Shown here piece after piece: positions 1 to 6,012 of a stretch of DNA of 64,000 nt. The DNA lies in the NCBI GenBank assembly GCA_946413585.1, contig CAMKLG010000002.1, positions 1-64,000 of the forward strand. Direction: 5' to 3'. This stretch comes from an uncultured Bacteroidales bacterium (GTDB taxonomy: Bacteria > Bacteroidota > Bacteroidia > Bacteroidales > WCHB1-69). The notes beneath the pieces were generated by a model. The model was not told the DNA's origin. It was given only the letters and a program-made list of their open reading frames with translations, and made no database searches. Within the stretch, counting starts at the first letter, position 1; each line of letters opens with the position of its first letter. Position numbers and translations under genes: made by a program.

Positions 1-2
1 CT

Positions 3-395
3 CCCGTTACTTTCAGTAACGATGTGACGGCCGATTGTTACAGTCCCGGGCTGAGCAGCGCGGTCATCGCTTTGTATCACAACCCCGAGTTCGCCCAGCC
101 CTTCGTCCCCGACGACTCCGTGGGCGTCGACGAGTACTACCAGAACCGCGAGCGCGAGATCTACCTCTATCCCAACCCCACGGACGGACAGACCACCGTG
201 TGCGGCTACATGTACGGCTACCGCAGCATCGAGCTGCTCGACCTCCAGGGCCGCAAACTGGCCACCCTCTTAGATTCGCCCCACGGCACGGACGTACCCG
301 AAATCGACCTCTCGCCCTATCCCTCCGGCACATACCTCGTGAAGATCAACTTCGAACGAGGGGTGAGCGTGGTGAGGAAGGCAATTAAGAATTAA
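3..395 (+). CDS. C-terminal part of a T9SS-secreted protein (cut by window edge)
   Basis: The reading frame is open to the left edge, so the listed GTG start at 24 is not a real start. The last ~75 residues are a Por-type (type A) T9SS sorting domain: a LYPNPTDG turn, then a strand ending in LLDLQGRKL, then PSGTYLVKI and a short basic tail. This signal takes proteins through the outer membrane via the type IX system for surface attachment or release. What lies upstream cannot be seen, so the catalytic or adhesive role is unknown. The stop codon (TAA) already lies in the ATTAAGA heptamer repeat that fills the following gap. Confidence 0.85.
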   Translation, partial: PVTFSNDVTADCYSPGLSSAVIALYHNPEFAQPFVPDDSVGVDEYYQNREREIYLYPNPTDGQTTVCGYMYGYRSIELLDLQGRKLATLLDSPHGTDVPEIDLSPYPSGTYLVKINFERGVSVVRKAIKN

Positions 396-424
396 GAATG
401 CAGAATTAAGAATGATGAATGATG
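386..424. repeat. Heptamer repeat (ATTAAGA / ATGCAGA / ATGATGA)
   Basis: Units ATTAAGA, ATTAAGA, ATGCAGA, ATTAAGA, ATGATGA, ATGATGA run in strict 7-bp phase. The stop codon of the preceding T9SS gene is inside the first units. It belongs to the window-wide heptamer family. Confidence 0.85.
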
Positions 425-448
425 AGGCGTGAAATACGAGGAATGGAA

Positions 449-479
449 TTGCAGCGAATCGGAAAAAATGTATCTTTGC
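449..479 (+). promoter_or_regulatory. Bacteroidota-type promoter of the PIN toxin-antitoxin pair
   Basis: A TTG at 449-451 and TATCTTTGC at 471-479, 19 bp apart, match the known Bacteroides -33/-7 arrangement (TTTG / TAnnTTTG). It lies ~75 bp upstream of the antitoxin start. Confidence 0.75.
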
Positions 480-487
480 CGAATCGA

Positions 488-522
488 AATGCGGCATCAC
501 GAATGTGATTCGTTGCCGCATT
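488..522 (+). promoter_or_regulatory. Two-tier hairpin in the leader of the toxin-antitoxin operon
   Basis: AATGCGGC at 488-495 pairs with GCCGCATT at 515-522, and an inner ATCAC/GTGAT stem closes a GAAT loop. It lies between the -7 element and the antitoxin start. It could be an operator for the antitoxin or a leader RNA hairpin; sequence alone cannot separate these. Confidence 0.55.
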
Positions 523-554
523 CATAGAAGGAACACGTATTAAAGACAAGAATT

Positions 555-746
555 ATGGAAGACATTGTATTATCCATTCCCTCAGCGGATTACAGTTTCT
601 TTGAGACGTTGGCCGCCCGGATGGGCTGGTCTGTCCGCACACGTCGCGCATCCGTGGAGCGTTTTCTCGAATCCTGCCCGAAAACCCCGCAAATGACTGA
701 CGAGGAAATAGCCGATGAAGTGAACGCTGTACGCTACGGGAAATGA
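555..746 (+). CDS. Probable antitoxin of a PIN-domain toxin pair
   Basis: A 63-residue protein with a beta-strand/helix N-terminus (IVLSIPSADYSFF) and an acidic C-terminal helix (MTDEEIADEVNAVRYGK), as in small Bacteroidales antitoxins encoded just before COG1569-type PIN toxins. Its TGA overlaps the toxin ATG (ATGA at 743-746), which normally means translational coupling. I assign the role from position, size and overlap rather than from a recognised fold. The antitoxin frame is intact while the toxin is frameshifted, which is the expected order of decay since an antitoxin without a toxin is harmless. Confidence 0.65.
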   Translation: MEDIVLSIPSADYSFFETLAARMGWSVRTRRASVERFLESCPKTPQMTDEEIADEVNAVRYGK

Positions 747-1155
747 AAATTCTGTTTGACACCAACCTTTGGATATTTTCATGATTGGCAAACGCCTCGC
801 ATCCATCAAGGAGGTGCTTTGCCGCCATGATGTGGAGGTGTATGTCTGTGAACAGCTGTTGGATGAAATCCACATGGTCATTTCACGCCCCAAATTCGAC
901 AACATCATTCCCCAGGAAACCCGCCGCCGTTTTTTCGAAATGGTGTATGATGTCTGCTATTTTACGGACATAACCGTGGATGCGACTTCGCCTATTCGTG
1001 ACATCAAAGACCTTTACCTGTTGGCAATGGCCGAAAGTGTGCCCGTGGATTACATCGTCAGCGGCGACAAAGACCTCACCGAACTTGGCGAGCACAAAGG
1101 CATCCCGATATTGACATACAATCAGTTGTTGGCTTTGTTGCAACCTGCAACATGA
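743..1155 (+). pseudogene. PIN-domain (VapC-like) toxin, broken by a one-base frameshift
   Basis: The start at 743 gives MKILFDTNLWIF, the canonical PIN first strand with the first metal-binding Asp. The frame then hits TGA at 782. Shifting frame at the TTTTC run (776-780) continues without a gap into FMIGKRLASIKEVL and on to the second acidic cluster (RDIKDLYLLAMAE) and the SGDKDL motif. Restoring one base would give ~137 residues, a normal length for COG1569 PIN ribonucleases. The ORF-track version starting at 769 lacks the first catalytic Asp and would be inactive. Loss of one T from TCTTTC- or TTTTTC-like sequence explains the break; real mutation and assembly error cannot be told apart here. 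Confidence 0.8.
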
Positions 1156-1353
1156 CACGCCCTTCTATCCTGTCGGCACATACAGCTGGTGGAGCTGAAA
1201 CATGCAGGGCGTTCAAAGAAGGGCATGTTGTGGAAGGATTATGGCGATTAAACGGTTTTGTGAGCCCACTTAATTTGAAATCAGGTGACAGATGGCGAGA
1301 TTTCCTATTCAACACAAAAGGAATGAATGCAGCCAAAAGATAATTCAATTATA

Positions 1354-1767
1354 ATGAAGAAATTCTTTTTATATTTTATTTTGGTTTTATTACTTATTTG
1401 GATTTTGTTACTAGGGGTACTATTTATATTCATAGCGTCCACCTTTAATTCAAGTGATAACGATATAGTTTATTCTAAATCCAGAAAAATTGGTGATAAC
1501 TTATTTGTTGAAGCATATCAGACGTATCATGGAGGTGTTTATGATGGAGATGCTTATGAAATATATCTTACGGACTCATTATTTTTTAGAAAAAAGCTGG
1601 GTGGCTATGATGACCATGATTGGCCAGATGTAACCGTAAGAGATGATTTAGTTATTGTTAAATGGAATGATTACAAAATCTTGAGAAACAGAACCCGAAA
1701 CTGTAAAATTTCCAAGCTTAAAGAAAAAGGGTATGATGACCTCTTAAAAAAGCCCTACGCACATTAA
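1354..1767 (+). CDS. Small membrane-anchored hypothetical protein, AT-rich
   Basis: A 137-residue protein with one long hydrophobic N-terminal segment (about residues 3-28, FLYFILVLLLIWILLLGVLF) followed by a soluble domain rich in Tyr and Asp. I use the ATG at 1354 because it directly precedes the Lys-Lys-hydrophobic segment; the upstream ATG at 1327 adds nine polar residues. I do not recognise the family. The gene is clearly more AT-rich than its neighbours and sits between a decayed toxin-antitoxin pair and an integrase remnant, which suggests acquired DNA. Confidence 0.55.
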   Translation: MKKFFLYFILVLLLIWILLLGVLFIFIASTFNSSDNDIVYSKSRKIGDNLFVEAYQTYHGGVYDGDAYEIYLTDSLFFRKKLGGYDDHDWPDVTVRDDLVIVKWNDYKILRNRTRNCKISKLKEKGYDDLLKKPYAH

Positions 1768-1952
1768 ATATTATTTCAAACCAAATATTCCCCTTGATAA
1801 GAAATAGTTTTATTTCAATCTTTTTCAAGGGCGACAGGGCGCGCTATCCATTCAAACTTCGCGGCAAACCGCTCGTAACCATTGCAATCGTTGTCGCAGT
1901 ATTAGGGAAGATGAAAACCGCAGTCAAACAGCACGACAGCGGTTTCCCTTTG

Positions 1953-1971
1953 CCGTCCCTATTCGGGACGG
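1953..1971. terminator. Strong small hairpin downstream of the integrase remnant
   Basis: CCGTCCC-TATTC-GGGACGG is a perfect 7-bp stem with a 5-nt loop. It lies just beyond the 3' end of the minus-strand integrase remnant, so it may be a terminator or a relic of the element. The rest of 1768-2015 shows no gene I can support. Confidence 0.4.
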
Positions 1972-2015
1972 ACATTTAAAGCACCTTTGCCTCAAACTTA
2001 ACGTTTATGGCAAAG

Positions 2016-2693
2016 TCAAGCACCCGCAGGGTAACCATCTACATTCTCTGTCACCTTCTTTGATTTAATCTTCTGAAAATGATTCTCTTTGCAGTAGCAC
2101 TTGTCAATCATCCATGTAAAGAAAGCGCTGCCGTTCTTGATATAGTTGTTGTATGTCCGGGCGGAAATGTCCCCGCTGCGCCCGTCACGTTCCCGCTGGA
2201 TATAGTCCATAAACTGGACTATCATGCTATGGGAAACCATAGAGCAATAGATATTGGGAGACACTTTCGCAATCCATTCCCCGAATATTTTGGCAAAAGA
2301 AACGTAAGAATTGGCGGTGGATTTTCGGTGTTCTTTTGTCACTTCCTCTTTGTATTCCTCCAGAACATCAAGGAGCGGAGTGTAATAGCGGGATTCCTCT
2401 CCTTGGAAATAGGGATTCCAGCCAGTAGAGAGCTTCATATTCAAGGCCACGATGATGTTGTTGATGTGCTTTTTCGCTTCCCCTTTTGTGGAATAACGAT
2501 TGAGGAGGGGTTGCAGTTTGATTCTTTTTCGGGCTAATTCTTGAGTTTGTGGATTTTCCACGTAGTACTCGATGAGCCATCCCGATTTGTTTGTTTTGAG
2601 TGTCGCTGGCAGATAATTGACAGCTGAATACGCCGAAGATACGGCTAATCTGTTCGATGAATTTGACATTTTTTTGGGGGTCTTGCTCAGCAA
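2016..2693 (-). pseudogene. Truncated tyrosine integrase (N-terminal half only)
   Basis: The 225 residues match the N-terminal arm-binding and core-binding SAM-like domains of Bacteroidales phage/ICE integrases: a YLPATLKTNKSGWLIEYYV strand region, then a helical core-binding part (TANSYVSFAKIFGEWIAKV, ARTYNNYIKNGSAFFTWMI). Full-length members are ~400 residues. The catalytic R...HxxR...Y domain is absent and the frame ends at VTENVDGYPAGA. It lies 105 bp from the 3' end of tRNA-His, the usual attachment position for such integrases, so it looks like the remains of a tRNA-targeted element. The start may be the ATG for MSNSSN, eight residues in. Confidence 0.75.
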
Positions 2694-2739
2694 AACACAA
2701 AATATTAGTTTGTCCCGATTCTGTCCCGATTCAAACGCA

Positions 2740-2777
2740 AAAAATCAGCGGAAATTTACCGTAATCCGCTGATTTTT
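2740..2777. terminator. Bidirectional terminator after tRNA-His
   Basis: AAAAATCAGCGGA (2740-2752) is a perfect inverted repeat of TCCGCTGATTTTT (2765-2777) with a 12-nt loop. It has A-tracts and T-tracts on both sides, so it could work in either direction. It lies directly downstream of tRNA-His on the minus strand. Confidence 0.75.
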
Positions 2778-2797
2778 ATTGTTTTGTGAGACTTTCG

Positions 2798-2872
2798 GGC
2801 GGCAGGTCGGATTCGAACCGACGACCCACGGAACCACAATCCGGTACTCTAACCAACTGAGCTACAACCGCC
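2798..2872 (-). tRNA. tRNA-His (GTG)
   Basis: On the minus strand the cloverleaf reads GGCGGTTGTAGCTCAG, then the anticodon arm CGGATTGTGGTTCCG with anticodon GTG, then the T arm GTCGGTTCGAATCCGAC. The extra G at -1 opposite C73 is the histidine-specific identity element. CCA is not encoded. The ORF drawn across it at 2779-2967 is spurious. Confidence 0.93.
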
Positions 2873-2988
2873 ATGTTTGGTGTCTCAAAAAGACGTGGCA
2901 AAAATACACTTTTTTTGAATATCTACAACATGCCGCGAATTTTTTTTTATTATCGGAGCACCGATAATCGGAAATGGTGCCCTGCACT

Positions 2989-5295
2989 TTAGGATTTGAT
3001 GAACTGCATGCGCGCCACCGATTGCCCCTTTTTGTATAAAACGATAATGTAATTTCCTGAAGATAAGTTATTTACATTTATTTCGTGCACGTCTCCGCTG
3101 ATCTTGACGGTTTTGATTTTATGTCCCAAGGAATCAAAAAGAATCGCTTTGTCAACCTTGTCGGACTGCGTTCTCAGCGTGATAGTGTGCGTTGCGGGGT
3201 TGGGAGAGACGCTTATTCTGACCCGATTTTGGGATGAAATCGACACCTCTTCGTCCGCCATGGCGAAACAATATTGACCGGATAACATCTCGTGGGTGGA
3301 TATGAGTGCGTTGTATGGACTGCCTGTTCGGGTGTACGGTATCGGTGTCCATTCTGAATCGGCATTGGGGCGGTACATCAGTTTCAGATTGTCGTATGTG
3401 TCGCCGTCAGCGAATAGTTCGTAATCTTGTTGATTATTATTGCGCGCCACTCGGAATGTCCAGTGCCCGTTCACGATTCCGACGGTGGAGTTGACTGTCC
3501 AATAGTGCGTTGAAGAAAATTTGTGATAACCCTCGGGTAGGGCAGACGGCGCACTTGGTGCCACGTAGTGATGCTCTACGCGAATCAGTGCCGTATCGCT
3601 CATCTGTTCGATAGTTGCGTAGCATTTCGTTTCGCCGCAAGTGATCTCTTTCGGTGCATCCACTATGGCTGTGAAGTCGATGGTGGCGTCCGAAAGCTTG
3701 TCGTTGTAGTTGGCGATGGCGAATTCCGGCTGGAACGGTAGCAGAAACATCAGGTTAGAACTGTCGCCCGAAACATACTGACTTTCAGCAGTGTAGAACT
3801 CTCTGTTGGCGGAGACGAACGTGACTTCCACGGGAACGTCAGTGTAGGGGTGTTCCGTGCCGTAGCCTTTCTGTCGTACCGTCACCTCATAGTTGCCGCA
3901 GGATAGGGGTATAATTCGGTCAATGTTGAAGTCCGCAAAACCGGGCTGATGAATCCAATCTTCATAGAAATGCATTAAATTCATTCCGGAAACCTGAGTT
4001 AAATAGGTGAAAAACTCGTGAGAATTGATATTTTGGTAAGCGTATTGGTCCAAAAGTTGCCGCAGGCAACTGAAAAACAGCGAATCACCCATGTAGGTGC
4101 GCAGGGAATGGATGACCAATCCGCCTTTCTGGTAGGAGTGCATGCCGTACGTAAATTCTTGGGGCACATTGTCTAACGCGTACAAACCTTCGTCTCGGTT
4201 GACAATGGTTTGCAGGGTGTTGTCATGCATTGTCCGTATGTTGCTCAGATATTCGTCTGAGCTTTCCGTGGAATAGAGCCATCCCAGGACTAGAGATTCC
4301 GCATAATCCGCAAAACCTTCGTTAATCCACATTTCTTCGGGGCGTTCACAGGTGATAAGGTCGCCGAACCAATGGTGGAACAGCTCGTGCATGATCGTCC
4401 CCTCGTAAGCGAGTGTGCCGTTGACCGCCGCGTTGGGCAGGGCTATATTGGTGGCGTGCTCCATTGCGCCGCCGGTCATGCCCACGCACACGTAACCCAC
4501 GCGAGGCCAGCGATAAGGACCGAAGAATTCCTCATATTTGCGCAAAACCGGCTTCAGATGTACGAAAGAGGCCGGAATGTTGGGGTAAATGTTCGGAGCG
4601 GCGTAGATTTCGATGGGTATTACCCCGTTCATGCCGTGAAACGTGTCGGCGTAGCAGAGGTAGTCGCCCACCGCCATCGAGACCAGATAAGTGGGCACGG
4701 GCAGGTCGAGCGCCCAATCCCAGACGCGGGTTCCATCGGCGAGGGTGGTGGAGTCCGTCAGCATTCCGTTGCAGACCGCCTTTTTGCCGTTTTGGGTGCG
4801 AATATGGAAACTGTAGGTCGATTTGTCGGTGAACTCATCCATGCAGGGGAACCAGCAACGACCGTATGCGTGCGGTTGGTCGTAAAGCGCAACGCCCACG
4901 TTATACGCGTATTCGCCGTTGAAGTAGAATCCCCCGAAGGAAATGTCGTGAGGCGGAACGCCGTGGTAATACACGCGAACTTGCGCGGTGTCGCCGTTCT
5001 GCATCGTCGGCACATCAATGAAGATATCCTCCCCGACATGCGAGAAGTTCGCCGTTTGTTCGTTCATCTTCACCGAATCAGTGGTCAATCCCATCAAATC
5101 CAGTCGGAGTTGGCTGAGGTTGTTCACCTTCGCGACCACAGTGAGATCCGTATGACCTTCTACCACATGGTTGGTGAAATCGACTACAGAAAGGGAGAGG
5201 TCGTAATGCGCGATGTGTATAGAATCGGTGCGCTGCTGCGCGAATCCGAGGGCACAGAGCAGTGTTAAGGTTAGTAAGGTGATTGTTCTTTTCAT
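2989..5295 (-). CDS. Secreted M1-family zinc aminopeptidase-like protein with T9SS sorting domain
   Basis: A 768-residue protein with a signal peptide (residues 1-20, cleaved near GFA-QQ). The M1 core carries the zinc site HELFHH (H303, E304, H307) with the third ligand in INEGFADY (E326), spaced HExxH-18-E as in aminopeptidase N. The exopeptidase motif usually written GxMEN reads GGAMEH here (275-280), so the N-terminal amine-binding site differs. The last ~75 residues form a T9SS type A sorting domain (SVSPNPATHT ... LSSGNYIIVLYKKG), so the enzyme is exported and probably surface-bound, trimming peptides for uptake. No partner gene is adjacent. Confidence 0.9.
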   Translation of the reverse strand: MKRTITLLTLTLLCALGFAQQRTDSIHIAHYDLSLSVVDFTNHVVEGHTDLTVVAKVNNLSQLRLDLMGLTTDSVKMNEQTANFSHVGEDIFIDVPTMQNGDTAQVRVYYHGVPPHDISFGGFYFNGEYAYNVGVALYDQPHAYGRCWFPCMDEFTDKSTYSFHIRTQNGKKAVCNGMLTDSTTLADGTRVWDWALDLPVPTYLVSMAVGDYLCYADTFHGMNGVIPIEIYAAPNIYPNIPASFVHLKPVLRKYEEFFGPYRWPRVGYVCVGMTGGAMEHATNIALPNAAVNGTLAYEGTIMHELFHHWFGDLITCERPEEMWINEGFADYAESLVLGWLYSTESSDEYLSNIRTMHDNTLQTIVNRDEGLYALDNVPQEFTYGMHSYQKGGLVIHSLRTYMGDSLFFSCLRQLLDQYAYQNINSHEFFTYLTQVSGMNLMHFYEDWIHQPGFADFNIDRIIPLSCGNYEVTVRQKGYGTEHPYTDVPVEVTFVSANREFYTAESQYVSGDSSNLMFLLPFQPEFAIANYNDKLSDATIDFTAIVDAPKEITCGETKCYATIEQMSDTALIRVEHHYVAPSAPSALPEGYHKFSSTHYWTVNSTVGIVNGHWTFRVARNNNQQDYELFADGDTYDNLKLMYRPNADSEWTPIPYTRTGSPYNALISTHEMLSGQYCFAMADEEVSISSQNRVRISVSPNPATHTITLRTQSDKVDKAILFDSLGHKIKTVKISGDVHEINVNNLSSGNYIIVLYKKGQSVARMQFIKS

Positions 5296-5395
5296 ATTAT
5301 TTAGATGTTTCGTTTTTTTTTGCGTGGGGTTTAGGGATTAGGGAGTAGGAAAGATGTTCTAAGTTCAAAGTCAGTGTGCGGCTAACTGCCAAGAG

Positions 5396-5761
5396 TTATT
5401 GGTCAACAGTTATGACGTTTTGTATTACCAGTCCGGCCAGCGTGAACCCGAAGATGGCGGTGATGTCCGCCTCTGGGTTGATGGTGAGCAGTCGTTCCTT
5501 GAGGGCATCTACTTTCAACTGTCCGAGAGTTTGTGTGGTGGCTTGGAGTTGTCGGTTGAGGTTGGTGGGGCACACCTGGTCGCTGTCCACAATGGTGAGA
5601 TGATTCACGCCGCTGCGGATCAGGCATTCGGCGCACCAGCTGCCCACTCCGCCGACTCCGAACAAGATGACGCGCGTGGCGGCGAGACGCTCCATGCCTG
5701 CGCTACCAAGCAACAGTTCCGTGCGGTTGAACAGGGCTTTGTTAGGTGACAGTTCTTCCAT
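5396..5761 (-). pseudogene. tcdA: tcdA (tRNA t6A dehydratase, ThiF/E1-like) with internal in-frame deletion
   Basis: TcdA cyclises N6-threonylcarbamoyladenosine at position 37 of tRNA; family members are ~240-270 residues. This ORF has 121. Residues 1-98 are the normal N-terminus, with the Rossmann nucleotide loop VILFGVGGVGSW and the following VDSDQVCPTNLNRQ. After NPEADIT it jumps straight to IFGFTLAGLVIQNVI, which resembles the very C-terminal helix of the family. About 120-130 central residues, including the catalytic-Cys/adenylation part, are missing without loss of frame. It is very unlikely to work as TcdA. The family assignment is confident; whether the deletion is biological or an assembly collapse is open. 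Confidence 0.8.
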
Positions 5762-5832
5762 CGCAATAGGTGATTATTTCCAAGGCCGCAAAAATATAAA
5801 ATATATGGTTCAAAACTATTGTCTTTTCCCTA

Positions 5833-5863
5833 TTGCCTGTTGCCTAAATTTTTGTATTTTTGC
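5833..5863 (+). promoter_or_regulatory. Promoter of the TPP-riboswitch transcript
   Basis: TTG at 5833-5835 and TATTTTTGC at 5855-5863, 19 bp apart, fit the Bacteroidota -33/-7 pattern. They end ~10 bp before the riboswitch. Confidence 0.7.
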
Positions 5864-5871
5864 CGCCGTTT

Positions 5872-5945
5872 TGAAAGGGGTGCCGAAAGGCTGAGATCAG
5901 ACCCGTTGAACCTGATGCGGATAATGCCGCCGTAGGGAGATAAAC
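5872..5945 (+). promoter_or_regulatory. TPP riboswitch (THI element)
   Basis: The conserved blocks appear in order: GGGGTGCC, GGCTGAGATCAGACCC, GAACCTGATGCGGATAATG and the closing CGTAGGGAGAT. This is the thiamine pyrophosphate aptamer. It lies 68 bp upstream of the TonB-dependent receptor, so that gene should be shut off when TPP is plentiful. Downstream, TTATCCCTC could pair with the aptamer's 3' strand GGGAGATAA, leaving a small bulge, and may form the expression platform; that pairing is inference. Confidence 0.95.
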
Positions 5946-6012
5946 GCTTCTTCATTTCATTATCCCTCTTTCAGTGATGTTTTAATTTATTAATAACCAA
6001 ACTGTTAGAGTT

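Noticed and set aside
1152-1343. ORF of 63 codons after the PIN toxin
   Set aside because: No start context, no domain, and composition like non-coding sequence. Nothing convincing is seen between 1156 and 1353.
1794-1979. ORF of 61 codons before the integrase remnant
   Set aside because: It crosses a strong hairpin and shows no domain; probably relic DNA of the mobile element.
2779-2967. ORF of 62 codons across the tRNA-His gene
   Set aside because: It lies antisense to the tRNA, which folds into a full cloverleaf.
4372-5268. A 298-codon plus-strand ORF opposite the M1 peptidase
   Set aside because: Shadow ORF with no domain; the minus strand carries a complete zinc protease.
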